Translations under genes and position numbers: made by a program
Shown: positions 58,546 to 64,000 of the stretch, in pieces
Position numbering within the stretch: the stretch's first letter is position 1
Layout of the letters: each line of letters begins with the position of its first letter
Notes under the pieces: generated by a model
Database searches by the model: none
Seen by the model: only the letters and a program-made list of their open reading frames with translations
What the model was told of the DNA's origin: nothing
NCBI GenBank assembly: GCA_017620475.1
Contig: JAFZQI010000017.1
Location: 1-64,000 of the forward strand
DNA: 64,000 bases
From: Clostridiales bacterium
GTDB taxonomy: Bacteria > Bacillota > Clostridia > Saccharofermentanales > Saccharofermentanaceae
Reading direction: 5' to 3'

Positions 58546-60096
58546 TCAAAGCGGAATGTTCCCGTGCTTCTTATACGGACGGTCCTGCGACTTCGACTCA
58601 AGAGAACGAAGCGCCGAAACGATTCTACTCTTTGTTTCCTCCGGCAAAATCACTTCGTCCACATATCCGCGTTCGGCCGCTACATACGGATTCATAAACT
58701 TATCGTTATACTCCGCCACAAGCTCCGCCTTCTTTGCGTCCTTATCCTCCGCAGCCTCGATCGCCTTACGCCCGATGATCGCCACCGCACCGGAAGCGCC
58801 CATGACCGCGATCTCCGCAATCGGCCAGGCAAACACGACATCCGCCCCCAGGCCCTTACTGTTCATCGCAATATACGCGCCGCCATATGCTTTACGCATA
58901 ATGACCGTCACCTTCGGTACCGTCGCCTCGGCAAAAGCATAGAGAAGCTTCGCGCCATGACGGATGATGCCGTTATGCTCCTGATTGCTGCCCGGCATAA
59001 AGGCCGGAACATCCACGAGCGTCACCAGCGGGATATTAAAGCAATCGCAGAAACGGATGAATCTCGCGCCCTTATCAGAAGCATTGATCTCCAAAGACCC
59101 TGCAATACAGTTACTTTGGTTCGCCACAATACCAACGGTTTTTCCCTCGATTCGTGCAAAACCCACTACGATGTTTTTGGCAAAATCCGCCGATACTTCC
59201 ATAAAGCTGTTCCGATCGATAAACGTAGCGATCACGTCACGCACATCGTACGCGGCCTTCGGATTCGACGGCACGATCTCCGGGATCGAAGCGCACGCAT
59301 CCACCGAAACGCCCGGAACTTCCGCCGCCTCGCTCTCATTATTATCCGGAAGATAACCGATCAAACGGCGAACCCCGTTGAGGCATGCCAGGTCATCCGG
59401 ATACACAAAATGTGCAACTCCGCTGACCGAACTGTGCACGCCCGCACCGCCGAGCTGCCCGGCCGTGATCTCTTCACCGGTAACCGACTTAACGACCGCC
59501 GGCCCCGTGATATACATCTGAGACGTTTCCTGCGTCATGAAAATATAGTCGCAGATCGCCGGCGAATAGCACGCGCCGCCCGCGCAAGGCCCCATAATGA
59601 CCGAGATCTGCGGGATCACGCCCGAAGCCATCGTATTTCTATAGAAGATCTCCGCATAGCCGTTAAGGCTGTCGATCCCCTCTTCAATTCTCGCTCCGCC
59701 GCTATCGTTCATGGAAACAAAAGGCGCGCCTGCCTCCATCGCCTTATCCATCGCCAGGCAGATTTTCTTAGCATGCGCCGCACCCAGCGAGCCGCCGCCC
59801 ACCGTAAAATCCTGCGAAGACGCATACACCAGCCGTCCATGCACATATCCGTACCCGGTCACGACGCCGTCGCCCGGTTTCTTCTTCTTATCCATCCCGA
59901 AGTCCGTCGCCCCGGAAGTCATGAGGGAATTGAGCTCCACAAACGTATCGTCATCAAAAAGCGCCAGCATCCTCTCGCGCGCAGTCAGTTTGCCGCGGGA
60001 ATGCTGCTTCTCGATCCCGGCTTCACCGCCGGCCAGCTCCGCCCCCTGCCGTCTCTTCTCAAGATCAGATATAGAATCGACCCATTTGCCGTCCAT
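58546..60096 (-). CDS. mmdA: Carboxyltransferase, methylmalonyl-CoA/propionyl-CoA type (12S / MmdA-like)
   Basis: 516 residues from the ATG at 60096 (AAAGGTGG 8 bases upstream). It has the two-domain crotonase-type carboxyltransferase plan: KQHSRGKLTARERMLALFDD, SQDFTVGGGSLGAAHAKKI, FVSMNDSGGARIEEGIDSL, IMGPCAGGACYSPAICDYIF, and in the second half VGIVANQSNCIAGSLEINAS and GAYIAMNSKGLGADVVFAWP. This transfers carboxyl between (methyl)malonyl-CoA and biotin. First gene of the operon. No biotin carboxylase and no membrane beta subunit lie nearby. Confidence 0.9.
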   Translation of the reverse strand: MDGKWVDSISDLEKRRQGAELAGGEAGIEKQHSRGKLTARERMLALFDDDTFVELNSLMTSGATDFGMDKKKKPGDGVVTGYGYVHGRLVYASSQDFTVGGGSLGAAHAKKICLAMDKAMEAGAPFVSMNDSGGARIEEGIDSLNGYAEIFYRNTMASGVIPQISVIMGPCAGGACYSPAICDYIFMTQETSQMYITGPAVVKSVTGEEITAGQLGGAGVHSSVSGVAHFVYPDDLACLNGVRRLIGYLPDNNESEAAEVPGVSVDACASIPEIVPSNPKAAYDVRDVIATFIDRNSFMEVSADFAKNIVVGFARIEGKTVGIVANQSNCIAGSLEINASDKGARFIRFCDCFNIPLVTLVDVPAFMPGSNQEHNGIIRHGAKLLYAFAEATVPKVTVIMRKAYGGAYIAMNSKGLGADVVFAWPIAEIAVMGASGAVAIIGRKAIEAAEDKDAKKAELVAEYNDKFMNPYVAAERGYVDEVILPEETKSRIVSALRSLESKSQDRPYKKHGNIPL

Positions 60097-60343
60097 ATAA
60101 AAGACCACCTTTCTCTTTTTCACATGCCGCCTTTTCGCTTGGAAAAGCACTTTCTCGGCAGCCATCCCTTATATGATACCAATAATACTTTGAATGTCAA
60201 ACTATTTTCCGATTTATCAAAAAAACCTTCATCTTTATACAATCTTAATGCCGCGCCCCCTTCCTCTAATGCTTTCTTTAGAAGCGTTCCGTTACATTGG
60301 ATGTAGAGGATGCAGCCTCAGACATCGAAAGGAAGGACAATTA
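60097..60343. other. Shared upstream region of mmdA-like and trkH-like operons
   Basis: 247 bases between two divergent operons. Open frames extend into it from both sides but lack ribosome binding sites outside those given at 60096 and 60344. AT-rich sequence at 60180-60245 is the likely place for both promoters; no consensus pair stands out. Confidence 0.5.
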
Positions 60344-61678
60344 ATGCAAGGTTTTTTCACCAAGAAAAGACTGACGCCATTTCAGACGATCGTACTTGGA
60401 TTCGCCGCCGTCATCTTAAGCGGAGCCTTGATCCTTATGCTCCCCATAAGCTCGGCATCCGGCAGGATCACCCCCTTCCACGAAGCCCTTTTCACTTCCA
60501 CCTCATCCGTCTGCGTCACAGGACTGGTCGTCCACGACACCGGCTCCTACTGGTCCAACTTCGGCCAATCCGTCATCCTCCTTCTGATCCAGGTCGGCGG
60601 ACTCGGCGTCATCACCGTCGCCGCTTCTTTCGCCATCCTATCCGGACGAAAGATCTCGCTTCTTCAGCGAAGCACCATGCAGGAAGCCTTCTCCGCCCCG
60701 AAAGTTGGCGGAATCGTACGGCTCACCGGCTTCATCCTCAAATGCACTTTTACTATTGAGCTGATCGGCGCTCTTCTTATGATGCCCGTCTTCATCCGTG
60801 ACAACGGCTCCTCCGGCATCTTCATGGCCTTCTTCCACTCCATCTCCGCCTTCTGTAACGCCGGATTCGACATCATGGGCAGAACCGGCGCATCATTTTC
60901 CTCCCTCACCACCTATCGCAGTAACCCCCTGATCAACACGGTCATCATCCTGCTCATCATCATCGGCGGCCTCGGCTTTCTCACCTGGGAGGACATCTAC
61001 ACCAACCGTCACCATTTCAAACGCTACCGCATGCAGAGCAAAGTCATTTTCACCATGACGGGCATCCTCGTGATTTTCCCCGCTCTGTTCTACTTCTTCT
61101 GCGACCTCACCGAACTTCCTACCGGTGAACGCATCGCGGCCTCACTGTTCCAGTCGGTCACTCCCAGAACGGCCGGCTTTAACACCTACGACCTCACCAA
61201 GTTAAGCGGCGTCGGCAAATCCCTCATGATCGTCCTGATGCTGATTGGTGGCGCTCCGGGCTCCACGGCCGGCGGTATGAAAACCACCACCATCGCGGTC
61301 CTTTTCTCCAATACCATCTCCGTATTCCGCCGCCAGGAAGAACCCCACCTCTTCGCCCGAAGGATCGACAACCAGGTCGTCCGCTACGCGTCCACGATCC
61401 TGATCATCTACGCCTTCCTCTTCACGATCGGCGGTCTCCTGATCTCGGCCATCGACGATCTCCCCATCGGTTCCTGCCTCTTCGAAACGGCCTCCGCCGT
61501 CGGCACCGTCGGCCTATCTCAGGGCATCACCCCCTCCCTCAGCACACCATCTCTCGTGATCCTCATGATCCTCATGTTCCTCGGACGCGTCGGCGGCCTG
61601 ACCCTCATCTTCGCCGCCATCTCCCGCAAGAACCCCACGGTCTCCAAGCTCCCCCAGGAGCGGATCACAGTCGGATAG
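60344..61678 (+). CDS. TrkH/KtrB-type potassium uptake channel subunit
   Basis: 444 residues from the ATG at 60344 (AAGGAAGGA upstream). It carries the four pore-loop repeats of the Trk/Ktr family: TSSVCVTGLVVHDTG, AFCNAGFDIMG, TPRTAGFNTYDL and ASAVGTVGLSQGI, each with the filter glycine, separated by hydrophobic helix pairs. Proteins of this size without extra N-terminal helices are KtrB-like and import K+ with Na+. It acts with the RCK subunit encoded next. Confidence 0.9.
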   Translation: MQGFFTKKRLTPFQTIVLGFAAVILSGALILMLPISSASGRITPFHEALFTSTSSVCVTGLVVHDTGSYWSNFGQSVILLLIQVGGLGVITVAASFAILSGRKISLLQRSTMQEAFSAPKVGGIVRLTGFILKCTFTIELIGALLMMPVFIRDNGSSGIFMAFFHSISAFCNAGFDIMGRTGASFSSLTTYRSNPLINTVIILLIIIGGLGFLTWEDIYTNRHHFKRYRMQSKVIFTMTGILVIFPALFYFFCDLTELPTGERIAASLFQSVTPRTAGFNTYDLTKLSGVGKSLMIVLMLIGGAPGSTAGGMKTTTIAVLFSNTISVFRRQEEPHLFARRIDNQVVRYASTILIIYAFLFTIGGLLISAIDDLPIGSCLFETASAVGTVGLSQGITPSLSTPSLVILMILMFLGRVGGLTLIFAAISRKNPTVSKLPQERITVG

Positions 61679-61759
61679 AAAAGAACTGTTTACCAGAAAC
61701 GATATTGAGAAACACATTAAAAGAGTTAAAAAACGAGACATTGAAAAAGGAGTCATAAA

Positions 61760-62407
61760 ATGAAATCAGTATTATTAATCGGTTTAGGAAGATTCGGCAA
61801 ACATGTCGCCATGCAGCTTTCCGAGCTCGGCCACGAAGTCATGGCCATCGATAACAAAGAAGAAAGGATCAACGAAGCTCTCCCGTTTGTCACCAACGCA
61901 CAGATCGGCGACAGCACCAACCCGGATTTCATCCGAAGCCTCGGCGTATCCAACTTCGACCTTTGCATCGTCGCAATCGGCAACAACTTCCAAAGCTCCC
62001 TCGAGACCACTTCCCTCCTCAAGGAAATGGGCGCCACGAAGGTCATCTCCCGTGCCGAACGCGGCGTGCAGGAGAAATTCCTTCTTCGTAACGGTGCCGA
62101 CGAAGTTGTTTATCCCGAAAAGCAAATGGCCAAATGGACTGCGATCCGGTATAGCGCGGATCACATTCTCGACTACATCGAACTGGACAACGGCCACGCC
62201 ATCTTCGAAGTCGAGGTCCCGAAGTCTTGGATCGGCGAGACAGTCGGTAACATCAACATCCGTAAGAAATTCAACATCAACATCATGGCGCTGAAGCAAA
62301 ACGGCAAGCTCAACCTCAACGTCACCTCCGAAACCATGCTCTCGAGTGCCGTGACACTCCTGGTACTCGGAGAGTATCACAATATCCAGAAGTGCTTCCA
62401 CATCTGA
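61760..62407 (+). CDS. TrkA/KtrA-type RCK potassium channel regulator
   Basis: 215 residues. The RCK_N Rossmann fold has SVLLIGLGRFGKHVAMQL (GxGxxG), HEVMAIDNKEERINEAL with the acidic ribose-binding Asp, and DSTNPDFIRSLGVSNFDLCI. The RCK_C part ends LSSAVTLLVLGEYHNIQKCF. It forms a ring under TrkH and gates it with nucleotides. AAGGAG is 8 bases before the ATG; the gene is 81 bases after trkH. Confidence 0.9.
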   Translation: MKSVLLIGLGRFGKHVAMQLSELGHEVMAIDNKEERINEALPFVTNAQIGDSTNPDFIRSLGVSNFDLCIVAIGNNFQSSLETTSLLKEMGATKVISRAERGVQEKFLLRNGADEVVYPEKQMAKWTAIRYSADHILDYIELDNGHAIFEVEVPKSWIGETVGNINIRKKFNINIMALKQNGKLNLNVTSETMLSSAVTLLVLGEYHNIQKCFHI

Positions 62408-62417
62408 GGTGCCGCAC

Positions 62418-62684
62418 ATGCTTCTTCGAAACCTCGTCCTCGTTCTTATCATGCTGAGCCTTTTGCCTCTGGGCCTCTTCTTCATGAAGCGTCTGGATCG
62501 CTTCCTTTCGGCCGAAAACGAGACCAGGGAAAAGAAAAACTCTTCCTCTGTAAAGCCCAAACGCATCTACCTTTCCGGAAACGCCACTGACGAAGAGATC
62601 TTAAAGGAGATCCGCGCCTGCCGCAAAGAATATAAACACCTCTCCATCATCATCAGTGACGAGGAGGAAAAGAAAATATCATAA
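62418..62684 (+). CDS. Small single-helix membrane protein in potassium operon
   Basis: 88 residues from the ATG at 62418, with GAGGTG 6 bases upstream. One N-terminal helix (LVLVLIMLSLLPLGLFFM) is followed by a charged cytoplasmic part ending YKHLSIIISDEEEKKIS, which looks like one beta-alpha-beta unit. Family unknown. Its place between trkA and the sensor suggests an accessory role in K+ transport. Confidence 0.65.
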   Translation: MLLRNLVLVLIMLSLLPLGLFFMKRLDRFLSAENETREKKNSSSVKPKRIYLSGNATDEEILKEIRACRKEYKHLSIIISDEEEKKIS

Positions 62685-62811
62685 AAACCAGGAGCCCATT
62701 TCTTTCCAAGGCCGATATCTTGATCAGAAGGTTTCTTCCACTCATTATTTGAACGAAAGCCATTTCTTTCGGAAAATGTGTGGTTTAATATGAAGGAAAG
62801 GAGGCGATCGG

Positions 62812-64000
62812 ATGGCCGGTGTCAACACAAGAACCACGGAAAAAGAACGGGACCACGTTCTCGTTTGTATCTCCGCGTCTCCGTCCAATTCGTACATCAT
62901 ACGAACCGCAAGCCGCATGGCCAGTGCTTTTGGCGCGGAATTCACGGCCGTATATGTCCAGACTCCCCTATCCGAGAAAGATTCCGAAGAAGACAAGAAC
63001 CGCCTTCAGGAAAACCTTCGCATCGCCAAAGAAGAGGGTGCGGACTGTGTAACGCTCTATGGCGAAGACGTCGCCTCCCAGATCGCCGAATTCTCCCGGG
63101 TCTCGGGCGTAACCAAGATCGTTCTCGGCCGAAGCATCGTCAGCCACCGGCATTTCTGGAACAAGCCGCCGCTTACCGAGCAGCTGATCGAGATGATCCC
63201 TTCCGCAGATATCCACATCATCCCGGACACACGAAGCGAGGATAAAAGGAAGCGCCTTCTGCGTTTCTCCCTTAAACAGTTCCTGGTCTACCCGAAGGAC
63301 CTGCTGATCATGGTGCTGGTCATCGGCATGGCGACCCTGATCGGCCTTCTGTTCGGCGTTTACGGCATCGACGAATCCACCATCATGGCCATCTACGTTC
63401 TCGGTGTCCTCCTGATCGCCCTCTTTACCCGCGGCTACACGACCAGCATCATCAGTTCGTTTTTCAGCGTGCTGGCCTTTAACTTCTTTTTCACCGAGCC
63501 GAAAATGTCGCTGCACGCCTATGACTCCCGATACACGGTCGCTTTTACCATCATGCTGATCATCTCCATCGTCACCGGTGCTCTCGCTGCGAAAATGAAG
63601 GACCACGCCAAAGAATCCGCGCGATCCGCCTACAAGACCAAAGTGCTTTTCGAAACGAACCAGCTCCTGCAGAAAGCAAAAGACGAGGAGGAGATCCTGA
63701 ACTTCACGGCCACCCAGCTCATGAAGCTTCTCGACCGCGACATCGTGATCTACCCGAGTAAAGACGGCACCATCGATAAGGGACTTCTTTATTCCCCGCA
63801 TCCGGACCACTCCGACGACGCGCTCTTTTCTTCCTCGGAACGAGAGGCCGCGCAGTGGGTGTTTACGAATCACCACCGCGCCGGCAAAATGACTGATCGC
63901 TTTTCGGATGCGCGTTGCTTATACTTATCGATCCGCATGCACACACATGTTTTCGGCGTCGTGGGTGTCGCCATTCCCGACAAGCCGCTGGATTACTTTG
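62812..64000 (+). CDS. KdpD-like sensor protein, 5' part (runs off window)
   Basis: 396 codons are present from the ATG at 62812 (GGAGG 7 to 8 bases upstream), open to the window end. A Usp-like domain (about 15-135: HVLVCISASPSNSYIIRTAS, GVTKIVLGRSIVSH) is followed by four helices of a DUF4118 region (about 157-265: DLLIMVLVIGMATLIGLLFG, FNFFFTEPKMSLHAYD) and the start of a GAF-like domain. The large N-terminal ATP-binding KdpD domain is missing. A histidine kinase domain would be expected beyond 64000. Together with TrkH/TrkA this suggests K+- or turgor-linked signalling. Confidence 0.8.
   Translation, partial: MAGVNTRTTEKERDHVLVCISASPSNSYIIRTASRMASAFGAEFTAVYVQTPLSEKDSEEDKNRLQENLRIAKEEGADCVTLYGEDVASQIAEFSRVSGVTKIVLGRSIVSHRHFWNKPPLTEQLIEMIPSADIHIIPDTRSEDKRKRLLRFSLKQFLVYPKDLLIMVLVIGMATLIGLLFGVYGIDESTIMAIYVLGVLLIALFTRGYTTSIISSFFSVLAFNFFFTEPKMSLHAYDSRYTVAFTIMLIISIVTGALAAKMKDHAKESARSAYKTKVLFETNQLLQKAKDEEEILNFTATQLMKLLDRDIVIYPSKDGTIDKGLLYSPHPDHSDDALFSSSEREAAQWVFTNHHRAGKMTDRFSDARCLYLSIRMHTHVFGVVGVAIPDKPLDYF

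Noticed and set aside
58564..60306. Very long open frame on the plus strand (about 580 codons)
   Set aside because: It is antisense to the clear carboxyltransferase gene, has no ribosome binding site and a His/Arg-rich composition without motifs. It arises from the codon use of the real gene.

Overview
The window looks like a chromosomal segment of an anaerobic, low-to-moderate GC Clostridia (Bacillota; Lachnospiraceae or Oscillospirales-like, probably gut or rumen). The basis is AGGAGG ribosome binding sites, TGnTATAAT extended -10 promoters, many GNAT and APH-like genes, a C_GCAxxG_C_C protein, a DUF6320 protein, DUF5050 and YD-type lipoproteins, and a biotin-dependent carboxyl-transfer operon. 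No rRNA, tRNA, CRISPR array, integrase or transposase was recognised.

Layout. 1-100: start of a DUF134 regulator gene with two identical palindromic operators on its promoter. 0.1-4.3 kb: two acetyltransferases (one behind a structured leader), a C_GCAxxG_C_C protein, then three decaying genes (transglutaminase-like, VOC, chloramphenicol acetyltransferase) around a small membrane protein. 4.3-8.5 kb: a membrane acyltransferase pair, then a TIR-domain/zinc-ribbon protein with a small partner. 8.7-18.4 kb: a long minus-strand run of GNAT acetyltransferases, a frameshifted aminoglycoside-phosphotransferase-like gene, a DUF6320/alpha-beta hydrolase pair and a GH3 beta-glucosidase. 18.5-22.5 kb: a MATE exporter facing an ATGA-coupled three-gene operon: a zinc-ribbon protein with Y(M/G)GP repeats, a radical SAM/SPASM enzyme and an MccF-like S66 peptidase. 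This resembles a ribosomally made modified peptide locus and is the best candidate here for an undescribed system. 22.5-32.3 kb: dihydrouridine synthase, GrpB, metallo-beta-lactamase fold, broken HAD, 2H phosphoesterase, two APH-like kinases, more GNATs, a DUF2161 nuclease-like protein, a flavin reductase, a P-loop kinase/VOC fusion and a RidA protein. 32.5-34.3 kb: a stand-alone MutS-like ATPase. 34.3-45.9 kb: an envelope block with several lipoproteins, small membrane proteins, and an ECF sigma/anti-sigma-like/lipoprotein operon. 45.9-51.1 kb: a heterodimer-type ABC exporter pair and a second MATE exporter. 51.2-56.3 kb: a tiny acidic peptide gene, a HAD phosphatase, a YfbK-type vWA protein, a repeat-rich intergenic region and an orphan HerA-like ATPase. 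56.4-60.1 kb: an operon for carboxyltransferase, small subunit, biotin carrier and 5S/OadA-like subunit, the composition of a transcarboxylase. 60.3-64.0 kb: a potassium-uptake operon (TrkH, TrkA, a small protein, and a KdpD-like sensor that runs off the window).

From 0.1 to about 37 kb the sequence behaves like an accessory island. It has at least eleven GNAT genes, three APH-like genes, several drug- or metabolite-handling families and about six broken genes, mostly on the minus strand with separate promoters. From 45 kb onward it is mostly conventional transport and metabolism. All functions are inferred by reading translated sequence; no database search was run.
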